NCBI GenBank assembly: GCA_905221605.1
Contig: CAJNDS010000924.1
Location: 393,501 to 457,500, forward strand
Source of the DNA: Symbiodinium natans
Taxonomy: Eukaryota; Sar; Dinophyceae; Suessiales; Symbiodiniaceae
Direction of reading: 5' to 3'
Length of the DNA stretch: 64,000 bases
The position numbers and the translations under genes were made by a program. Under the pieces are notes generated by a model. The model was not told where the DNA came from. It did no database searches and saw only the letters and a program-made list of their open reading frames with translations. Below are positions 55,536-64,000 of this stretch, in pieces. Numbering within the stretch: position 1 is the first letter of the stretch; each line of letters starts with the position of its first letter.

Positions 55536-56698
55536 TGTGTGCCGCCAAAGGCACCTATGCAAACGACCCGCGCAGTTTAGGTCCAGCCAGTATTTTCGAT
55601 TTTTTCGTCCGTGCCGACACTGGGATGCAGCTACCCTAAACCCTAAACCCTAAACCCTAAATCCTAAAGCGACAACTGTAGACGCACCGACGTCAGCAGG
55701 AAGGAGCTTTGGACTACAACGCCAGAGGCGCCGCGTACACCTAGAGTTCTTAGTGGTGCTGCTCTCCCTTGTTAGTGCTTAGGGTTTAGGGTTTACCCTA
55801 TCCCTAGACCCTAAACGCTAAACCCGGTCTGCCTTGCAAATCCCGAGAAGGTAGAGGGCTTGATGTGCTCCCAGGTCACTGGAGAACCTCCACTTCAAAT
55901 TCCCCAAAAGAGCCCCGTGCCCCTTAAGTAAGGAATACCTTAGATCATGTGAAGGATCCCTATATAATTTGAGGTGTATTCCTTTCTTAAGGGGTATTGG
56001 GCACTCTGGGCACCCTCTAGCAACAGTTCAAGGCTTTGGTTTCGGGTTGAGACAAGTCTTAGGGTTTAGGGTTTAGGCTCCAGGGTTCAGGGTTCAGGGT
56101 TTACGGTTTAGGGTTTGGGGTTTAGGGCTCAGGGTTGCTGGAGTAGGTCAGCGGAAGCACCCTGTCAACTTAGGAGCTTCACATCGTTCATCGTCTGTTT
56201 CCTTTCACAACAAAGCAGGCCACACGGCAGACTGCAAAGAACTCGAACCGTCAATCCTCACCCACACCTTTAAGCCCGAAACCCGAAAAAAACCCAAACC
56301 CTAAACCCTAAACCACGATCTAGGCCGAGGCTCAGAGTTAACCCAACGAGCCCACGACCCCTGAATATAGCCCTGAACGTGCTTTCAGGCTAGAATTCAT
56401 TCGTCTTTGGGAATCAGATCATGGATCTTTTTTCTTGGACCCTAATATTGTACCCTTGGGTTTGGGGTCGCTTTTTAAGGATCCCCTAGGGGAATAGAGG
56501 TGCCATATGAGGAGGTTTAGGGTTTAGGGTGTAGGCTTTAGGGTTCAGGCCTTAGGGTGAGTAGATAAAGGTATCCTCTTTGGGCTACATCCTGAGTGGT
56601 CCTTGTATGGCTCCCGTGAGGTTGATTGTTTCGGGCGTTTTAAGCCCTAAACCCTAGAAACCCTAACCTAAAGACGAACAGCCCTACAACTTAGGGGC

Positions 56699-56783
56699 AC
56701 TTAGAAATATTTTTAATTTTTGTGCCCATAATGCCTAAGAAGCAGCTAAAATTAGAATTTCTGCTAGCGGTCTAAGTTCCCTC
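56699..56783. mobile_element. Family K element outside pirin
   Basis: ACTTAGAAATATTTTTAATT...AAGAAGCAGCTAAAATTAG...TCTAAGT, the same body as pirin introns 6 and 7. A further relative lies at 60944-61045. Confidence 0.65.
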
Positions 56784-58850
56784 AACCCTATAAAACCCCA
56801 AAGCAGAGCAAAAGAACGGCTTGCACCCCCGCGGGACGCCCGATAACTTTTGGATTTTAATCTCCGACTGAGCTGGCCAACAGCCACGGGCTGCAGCCTA
56901 TGCCACAGGTTCTCGGGGTTTCAGGGTTTCGGACTCGTAGGGTTCCCTAAACCCTAAACCCAAAACCCAAAACCCCAAACCCTAAACCCTAAACCCTAAA
57001 CCTTAGGGTCATTGGGGTTTCTGGGTTTCGGGCTTGTAGGATTTAGGGTTTGGGGCTGTAGGGTTTAGGGGCTTGCGACCCCGTGGGGTGGTGGGGGGGG
57101 GATTCGGAACCCTAAGCCCTAAACCCTAAACCCTAAACCCTAAATGGGTCCATTTTGGCCAAGTGAAGCCACAACAAGGGCCGTGGCCCTGACCTCCAAC
57201 CCAAAACTGTCCGGTCCGCGTTCAGCTCCAGTCAACCTTTATCTTCCTTTTTGAATTTAGGGTTTGGGCTTAGGGTTTAGGGTTTGGGGTTTTTGTTTCC
57301 GGGGGGGGGGGGGGGTGGATGCGGGGGTACTGATCTTCTGGTCGCATGTCGAAGAACAGTGAGAGGTCTAGGTACGAACTGCACACAACATCACTCCACC
57401 ATGTACGACAGTTTGAAAGAGGCCTGGGCTTGTTCCCAAGCGGTTTAGGGTTTAGGGTTTAGGGTTCCTTCGTAGGATTACAATACCCCCTAATCCGAGC
57501 ATTTGGTTAATTGGTGGGCCCCCCCCCCCCCCCCCCCCCCCCGACAATAAGAAAGGCAGGGCGCCGCAAGAATAAGCCATGGCCATGTATTGATTCTCTA
57601 TTAAAAACAAAGCCCCCGTAAACCCTAAACCCCAAACCCCAAACCGTAAACCCTAAACCCTAAACCCTATTTAAGGACTGTTAGCAGAAGGGGGAACATC
57701 CCAAGCTCTTGATCACCCCTGCACCCTTAACTGCCCGAAGCCTGGAGCACTAAACCCTACTGGGCTCTGAGAATGTGAGAGTTGCCTCAACCCCTAAACC
57801 CTAAACCCTCAACCCTAAACCCTAAACCTCGCGCTTCAGACTTCTAAAGAGCACAGTGCTGGGGTTTAGGGTTTTGGCTTTAGGGTTTAACCCTTAGCTT
57901 CAAAATAGCCCAAAAGCCTTTATATAAGAGGCCTTTGGGCCCCCAAATGCCTAAAATCAGCGTCCTTTGAGCCTTAGGGTAGGGGTTCGTGTAGTGTTTG
58001 TTCTTGGTGATGGGGTTGGTACCTGTCTTTCGGGGTGAAGACCTCGGAGATTTTGAGTTTTTTTGGCTTAGCGCTTCTGAGAAGTCATGGTTTTGGGTTT
58101 AGGGGAACTTCTATCGGTGGCCTGGAATCTGTGACGAGACCTGCAGCCATAGGTACAGATGTGTTTTTGCGATGCTTCTCCAACCGCAGCTTGGAAGGTG
58201 GATCCAAGATTCGGAATAGCCCCCAGTGTTCGGGGAAGGCCAGTAGGAGCCTCAGTACTTGGAGGTTCATGGTACAATTCAAGCAATTATGACGGTACTT
58301 ATAGTAACTGTACTTCTAGCCATATCAGGGCACTTAAGGGGCTTATAAGTGTGTTAAAGTTTAATAAGCACCATGAACCTCCAAGTAGGGTTGGAATTGT
58401 TGTCTGATTTCCTTTCGCTTTATGCATGATGACCGCTACTGTTGGTGTGTAGTGTTCCCCCTGGTCTGCATTGCCGAAGGCTCAACAAACTAGCCGAGAC
58501 CCAACCAACCTTCGATCATGCACGTGAGCTGGGATGTGTGTCGAGTGCAGTCATGTGGCAGGCAAAGTCGTTATCCGTATACATTTGATGTTGTTCAACC
58601 ACTGGTATGCTTCCGTTGCGTGACTCCACCTATTGGAGATTGCATCCATCTCTCTACAGAAGCACAATGATTCTTCTGGACTCGGCTGTCAGGAGTGTAG
58701 GGTCAAAGGGCAACAAAGCAAGAGCTTGGTTTTGCCATTCCAGGGGTAGGCTTGAACAGCTCTTTCAATTCTTACTACCCTTAAAAAATTGTGTAATCCT
58801 TACAAAGCCGTAGAAAATGAATTTTTGTAGGGCCCCCCAAACTACCCAAG

Positions 58851-59561
58851 ATGAGTTCGAGCTCTGAATGCTCTAACACTCTTGGCACGGCGCCCAGAAA
58901 ACTCCGCCGGGTGCTCTTGCGGGCCAAAGACGCCGAACCAGCGCCACGAGAGACCTCGTCAGAGAATGTGGGTTTAGGGGTTTATAGGGTAGTTGAGGGT
59001 TTAGGGTTTGGGGTTTAGGGTTTAGGGTTTAGGGGTTTATGGGATGGTTTAGGATTTAGGGTTTGGGGTTTAGGGTTGGCTTCGCTTGTCATGGTTGTGA
59101 TTCTGATGAAAGCGGCATGGTATCCCAGACCCCTGCAAAATATCCACGAAGTGCATCCCCTTAAGGGTTCATAGGGTACTATGTTGGGGTTCTACTTTTG
59201 GATCCTGCCACTTGGACGCTCTTTTGACGTAGTAAGTCTACTCAGTATGCCCTGGAAACCCTCTTATAATCCCCAGAACCCACCTTACTAATCCTACCTA
59301 CTAAGTCAAAGGGGCTTCCAGGGAAAACTAAACCTTAAACCCTAAACCCCAATTAAACCCCAAACCCCAAACCCCAAACCCCAAACCCCAAACCCTAAAC
59401 CCTAAACCCTAAACCCTAAACCCCAGGATTTCTGGGATGAGAGAGAGGAAGCCGCTTCTGGTAGGGTCTCGGACTTTGAAGGCAGAGACCGACCCACAAC
59501 GGCTCGGAGGTGCCAAAGACGGCAGATGTGGGACGGAGGTGGATATCCAGACTCTCCTTAA
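58851..59561 (+). CDS. Putative small membrane protein, three exons
   Basis: Exons 58851-58971 (starts MSSSSECSNTLGTAPRKLRR), 59074-59150 and 59427-59561 (stop TAA) give 110 aa. Introns are GT-AG: the first is a TTTAGGG tract with donor GTTTAGG, the second holds an inverted-repeat element and a CCCTAAA tract. A hydrophobic stretch LASLVMVVILM at about residue 42 suggests a single membrane span; the C-terminal part is charged (DFWDEREEAASG). No family recognised. Confidence 0.4.
59212..59324. mobile_element. Inverted-repeat element
   Basis: GGACGCTCTTTTGACGTAGTAAG...CTACTAAGTCAAAGGGGCTTCC-type arms. One copy. Confidence 0.55.
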
Positions 59562-59562
59562 G

Positions 59563-59711
59563 TTTTAGGGTTTAGGGTTTAGGGTTTAGGGTTTAGGGCT
59601 ACTAGGACCCGAAGTAGGCCCCTTTTTTCTTTTTTTAGGGTTGGGGTTCCCTTCTGGGCCCCTTGAAACAAAAAGGGCGCCCTTTTTTATCACTAGGCTA
59701 CTCTGGGGTCT
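59563..59711 (+). mobile_element. Family F element with attached TTTAGGG tract
   Basis: TTTAGGG(n)CTAC then TAGGACCCGAAGTAGGCCC...CTACTCTGGGGTCTGG. Other family F copies: 7173-7275, 22281-22395, 34867-34974, 48547-48693. Confidence 0.75.
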
Positions 59712-59806
59712 GGTATCCATAGCCTCCTTAAGAAGCAGGGGCTTACGGTTTTAGGGTTTAGGGTTAAGTTTTAGGGTTTAGGGTTTAGGGTCTAGGTTTA
59801 GCCTTG

Positions 59807-60202
59807 ATGCCAGGAAAACTGCACACCACCCAAAGCCCTAAGCTTCTGAACAAAGAGGCGCCCGAGGGTCCCCGGTCCTTCACCTGTCTGTTTGGCAAGC
59901 CCAAAATTGCTGAAGTTCCTTCACAAGAACCTACTCACGTAACGGCTTGTACTTACCGGGTTGATGTCTACAGCTGTATCTATAGGGAGTATGCTCTTGA
60001 ATTTGGTTGCCTTGTCAGGGGCAGAAGACACGACCCTAACCTTAAACCCTGCGAAGATGCCGCCCACCGTTCCTCGCGTCGATTGGCAGCTTGTTGTGTG
60101 ACGGTGCTATTGTTCGTGGTCCTACTGGTGCACACACACCATCCTGCGCATCGTGATCTTGGCACTTGCTGTGTTGACGTCCTATCTCAAGTATCAGCCT
60201 GA
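59807..60202 (+). CDS. Open reading frame with one predicted membrane span
   Basis: 131 aa from ATG to TGA. A hydrophobic segment AACCVTVLLFVVLLV lies near the C-terminus, after a basic stretch (RRGRRHDP-like). It follows the family F element and TTTAGGG tract at 59563-59711. Unbroken length is greater than most neighbours. It could instead be the 3' end of a gene spliced from upstream. No family recognised. Confidence 0.4.
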   Translation: MPGKLHTTQSPKLLNKEAPEGPRSFTCLFGKPKIAEVPSQEPTHVTACTYRVDVYSCIYREYALEFGCLVRGRRHDPNLKPCEDAAHRSSRRLAACCVTVLLFVVLLVHTHHPAHRDLGTCCVDVLSQVSA

Positions 60203-60297
60203 GGCAGAGACAACCCCTAAACCCTAAACCCTAAACCCTAATCCTTAAACCCTAAACCCTAAACCCTAGACCCTAAACCTGTGACCCTCTACACTTG

Positions 60298-60642
60298 ATG
60301 CCTGGGAATACACAAAGAAAGAAGGTGTGCCCATCCAAGAGTGATGCAGAGCCTTCGCCCGCTGCATGCAGCCCGACGCCACCGGCTGAAGTTTAGGGTT
60401 TAGGGTTTAGGGTTCAGGGTTCAGGGTTCAGTGTTTAGGGTTGCAAACCAGGCTCGAGGCCAAGGGTTTTTTGCAAATCGGGTCGTTGCGGAGGTAACCT
60501 TCCACAAGCGGCGAACTTCTTCCTTGACGTGCTCAAGTCAAGGGTTGTAGACAAAGTGCACCACTTGGTAGCGCCAGCTTACACGTTGGCCATGGCAAAG
60601 GGGAGTGTGCAGGACAGCTGCATGTCCCATGTGGTTCCATAA
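60298..60642 (+). CDS. Putative two-exon gene with a 48-bp telomere-repeat intron
   Basis: Exon 1 (60298-60390) starts MPGNTQRKKVCPSK. Exon 2 (60439-60642) starts GCKPGSRPRVFCK, continues NFFLDVLKSRVVDKVHHL and ends at TAA. The intron is GTTTAGGG...GTGTTTAG, wholly degenerate TTTAGGG repeat. Unspliced, the second codon of the tract is TAG. The model gives 98 aa. No family recognised. Confidence 0.45.
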
Positions 60643-61112
60643 TCCTCTGGCCCTACTGTAGAGTCCTGAAACCAAACGTCGAAGCCTTTAGAACCCTGAA
60701 ACCGTAAAGCCGAAACCCTATCTGTATCTATTTATATGTACATATCTATATACATACATATATATATATATTTATATAGATAGATGTCTATAGATAGATG
60801 GATAGAATGTCTCAGGCTTTCACAGTTATTGGGAGGCAATGGCTGTCAAGGTGCAAAAAATGCTGCGTATGAAAGCCCAATGGGGCTCCCAAAAAGCATT
60901 GGAGCATTCTTCTTTGTGGTGCTTTGCTGTAAGTTTACATCTTTAGCCTTTTTGGGTTTATTGGGTTTCTTAGGTTTCTTAAAAAGGCAGCTAAAAATTA
61001 AATTTATAGCTACCCTGCTAAGAGCACCCAAGTCTTGGGGGGCATCTCAGGTCTTTTTGGGGGAACTAGCCACCTGCTGACCGTGAGAACATTCCAGGGT
61101 AGTCTAACACTC

Positions 61113-61260
61113 AGGCGTTTCCCTACCACCCCTCCTCTAAACTACCCCCCCTTGGTTCCCCTTTTAGATAAACCTTAAGTAAGCCTAATTATCCCTAGAT
61201 GGCCTTAATTCTGGGAGGAATCCAGGGGGGTAGTTTCGAGGGGGGGTAGTAAGGGAACCC
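61113..61260. mobile_element. Inverted-repeat element (family O)
   Basis: TTTCCCTACCACCCCTCCTC...GGGGGGGTAGTAAGGGAAAC-type arms with inner AACTACCCCCC / GGGGGGTAGTTT. Only one copy seen. Confidence 0.6.
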
Positions 61261-61284
61261 ATGAAAGGCAGGGCTTTGGAGTCA

Positions 61285-61665
61285 GAATGCATCTTCGGAC
61301 GTTCCACGTGGTCTGCGCAGCGTGCTTTAAGTGCCTCCCGGGGGCTAACTTCAGGCATAGATTGCTCACTGGCCTGTTGCAAAAGGGCCCTTTGCAACAG
61401 GCTTTACTCATTTCCAACCCCCAAAAAGACCCAGCACCCCACTGGCGGCGAAACCCTAAACCCTACACCCTTTAGCCCTAAACCCTAAACCCTAAACCCT
61501 AAACCCTAAACCCTACACCCTTTAGCCCTAAACCCTAAACCCTAAACCCTGTGGTCTTGCAGACTCCCGTCCCAAGTGTTAGCTATCTTCCGCAGCTGAC
61601 CTGTCGCTCTGAAAACAGAGGCCGGGTTGCTGTCGCCACGACTTTGAGAGTTCACAAAGCTTGAG
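61285..61665 (+). CDS. Putative exon pair
   Basis: 61285-61451 (HLRTFHVVCAACFKCLPGAN) ends at GAAACCCTAAACCC. After the CCCTAAA tract, CTTGCAG leads to TPVPSVSYLPQLTCRSENRG and a stop at 61665. Reading phase across the tract is ambiguous. Confidence 0.25.
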
Positions 61666-61879
61666 CCACTAAGGGTTTAGGGTTTAGGGTTTAGGGTTTA
61701 GGGTTTAGGGTTCAGGGTTTAGGGTTTAGGGTACTACTTCCAGTGATTCGTTGGGTTTGTTGAGGGCTTTTACGGCTCAGTTTCGGCATCGCCCGTACCG
61801 TCGACTGTATTATATACATATACTATATATATATATATATATACATCTATCTATATATCTATAGGTTTGCCCTGATAAG

Positions 61880-61971
61880 CGAACTGCTTTGTGAAACCTT
61901 GGAACGTTGAAGACATCGGACTGTGGATCTCCCTGAAGACCGTACGCAGCGCGGTGCCCCTCGAGTCCTGA
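61880..61971 (+). CDS. Putative terminal exon
   Basis: After CCTGATAAG: NCFVKPWNVEDIGLWISLKT and a TGA, 30 codons. Preceded by a (TA)n microsatellite. No family recognised. Confidence 0.2.
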
Positions 61972-62005
61972 TCACGAGGCTGACAGGAATGAGTCTTTCT
62001 ATATT

Positions 62006-62184
62006 CTTGGTAGCCCAGTGGTGTTTACCCTTTTTTGGGGTGAATGAGTCTTTGTCCTTCTAATATTCTTGGTAGCCCAGTGGTGCCCTTTACCCTTTTT
62101 TTGGGGGGTTGTGGGTTCCCTTTTTGAAATAACCAAGCCCCAAAAGGGGTGCCCTTTTTACAATATGGTTACTGGGCTACTAAG
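62006..62184. mobile_element. Family C element preceded by a duplicated left end
   Basis: ATTCTTGGTAGCCCAGTGGTG occurs at 62003 and again at 62065; the second copy continues to GGGCTACTAAG. TATTCTT lies on both outer sides. Confidence 0.75.
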
Positions 62185-62429
62185 TATTCTTCCTACAAGC
62201 GCCAGGCTTTCCTCGCTGGGAGGGTGGGGGGGTGCCGCATCACAAGAGCTTCCGGAGGCTGAGTGTCCTAGGACAGCTCTTTTTTGAAGCAATCATCTCA
62301 TGGCCGTGACCCCTCCGCAGAGTGGTTTCGGCCTGTTTCTTACTTCCTCGAAATTCTTGGCTCTTGGCCAAGCAGCAGCTCAGATAGCAGTCGACAAAAA
62401 GCGGAAAGTTTGTGAATACTTATCATTGT

Positions 62430-62662
62430 ACAGATATATATATATATATATATATATGCAAGTAAAGATATATAGATAAATAGATACATACTACTATACA
62501 CACATATATATATATATATGTGCTTATTATTCATGTACAAGGAGATTAAAAAAAACATATATTCATGTATATACATATACATATATATATATATGTATAC
62601 ATACATATATACACACATATTCACATATATATATATATATATGCTCACCCCCCCCCCCCCCC
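62430..62662. repeat. TA/TACA microsatellite block with C-run
   Basis: Several (TA)n and TACATA runs, then a 17-base C-run at 62647-62662. Confidence 0.9.
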
Positions 62663-62864
62663 TCGACAGACCCCGGAAGCAAAAAAAGGGCTGAGGGCGC
62701 GACGGACAGCATAGCTGCACACAGTAGCCAGACACGTTAACACACAATAGAGCATATTTTTTTTCGATCAGTACGGCTTTGTGTTCGCAATGAAAGATGC
62801 AGGCAGATGTGAGAAGGACGCATGCTGTAAGGACCTGAACAATTTGCTCGACATCGTGGATTGC

Positions 62865-64000
62865 TACTAATTTTAATAAGATTGCTCTTAGTTTTACTTG
62901 GGTTCCTATTAAGTTTATTAGGATTCATAGGCTTCGTATGAGTTCAATAGGAATCCTATTTAAATCAATAGGAACCCCATTAAAATGAATGAGAACCCTA
63001 TTGAAATTAAGACGAGTCTTTTTTGAAAACTTAGTCAGAATCCTAGTACAATTAATAAGAACCTGGTTGAAATACGTAGAAGCTCCTATTAAAATTTCTT
63101 GGCGTCTTAAATTCAGAGGAACCATAGGAAGGCCATTCAAATGAATAGGAACCCTTTTGAATTCATAGGAATGCTATTAAAATTAATAGGAACCCTACAA
63201 AAGAATCTATGAATTCTTTTTAAGAGTAACAGGAATCCGTGTAACATGAAGATGAATCCTATTAAAGGATTAAGAGGAGCCAATAAAATTCTATAAAAAA
63301 AACTAATGTGGACCCGTCAAAACTTAAAACAATAAGAGTCGTACTGTTAGAATTATAATAAACCCCATTAAAACATTTAATTAACAGGATTGCTAATAAA
63401 ACAAATGAGAGTTACAATAACATTACTTCGAGTCCAATTGAAATGAATAGGGAACAGGATTTAAAAACATAATCGGAGCACTGTGGAATCTAGTAGGAAT
63501 CCTATGAACATTATTAGGAATCCTGTCAACATGAATGAAAGCAAAAGGAACCCAATTAGAAATTGTAAGACATCTTATGAAAATGAATAAGAAGCCTATT
63601 GAAATTAAATGGAATATGTATAAAATTTGTTATGAAGCTTATTAAAATTCTAAGACTTCTTTTAAAACTAACTAGGAAGAAGAATGCTATTACAATTACT
63701 CAGAACCGTATTCCAAGTATTTGGCATTTGATTAGAATGAATAGGAATCAATATTAAACCCAATAAAGTCCTTTAACAGGCATCCTTTAAAATCTAATAC
63801 GAACCCCATTAAACAAATACAGGAATCCCATTGCCATTGAAGATCACTTAGAATGCTAGTAAAATGATTAGGAGCTTTGTTAATTAAATAAGGACTCCCC
63901 TTAAAGTGAACAGGAGTATTATTAAATTTAATAGCTAGCCTAAAACATAATCAGGAATCATATAAGAACCCCTGAAAAACTCTTATCAAAAATCCAGTTT
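62865..64000. repeat. AT-rich degenerate 21-bp tandem array
   Basis: Units of 21 (20-23) bp with consensus near AATAGGAATCCTATTAAAAT. The core AATAGGA-N-TCCTATT is a near-palindrome. No telomere-type tract or TIR element occurs in it. The minus strand reads as a seven-residue repeat (FNRVLIH, FNGVPID, LNRIPIE). It continues past the window end. Confidence 0.85.

Noticed and set aside
62185-62320. A coding exon after the family C element near the window end
   Set aside because: All three + frames give equally protein-like peptides, which shows how weak short open stretches are as evidence.

Overview
The window reads as nuclear DNA of a dinoflagellate. It is dominated by short (TTTAGGG)n / (CCCTAAA)n tracts, one every few hundred bases and in both orientations, and by at least fifteen families of 80-250 bp terminal-inverted-repeat elements (named A-R here). 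The diagnosis rests on a gene I could rebuild exon by exon. It is a 15-exon pirin gene (12933-19255, + strand, 442 aa) whose 14 introns all end in AG and are all followed by G. Their donors are GT (8), GA (5) and GC (1), the donor mixture known from dinoflagellates. Its N-terminus looks like a peridinin-plastid presequence: a hydrophobic signal followed by FVVP.

The main result is how those introns are built. Most consist of one TIR element, with or without a telomere-type tract. In nine of the fourteen, the first three intron bases (GNN) exactly repeat the first three bases of the next exon (GAG, GTG, GTA, GAA, GTG, GCA, GTG, GAG, GTG). This is what introners would leave if the element made a 3-bp duplication, took its 5' splice site from the duplicated target and carried the 3' AG itself. 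GA and GC donors then simply mean that the target was GAN or GCN. Some introns are essentially only telomere-type repeat; the one at 18578-18718 is flanked by a perfect 12-bp direct repeat.

Layout: 1-12900, repeat-rich with scattered weak exon candidates on + and a 340-bp polypyrimidine block; 12933-19255, the pirin gene; 19304-22660, weak + strand exons, a 36-bp minisatellite, a GC-rich inverted repeat and a long G-rich tract; 23836-24133, a small minus-strand exon pair split by a family A introner; 24451-25107, a + exon chain; 25615-26568, an intact single-exon gene for a secreted, probably GPI-anchored protein; 26600-44000, repeats plus low-confidence exons; 44279-50292, several + exon chains and a 430-bp alternating purine-pyrimidine tract; 52000-62340, more short + genes, including two with complete ATG-to-stop models (58851-59561 and 60298-60642); 62865-64000, an unrelated AT-rich 21-bp array that runs off the window.

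Caution: apart from pirin and the 317-aa protein, the exon calls are short open stretches bounded by plausible splice sites. Random sequence of this composition also gives 30-codon open stretches often, so those calls carry low confidence. No tRNA, rRNA, CRISPR or prokaryotic feature was seen.
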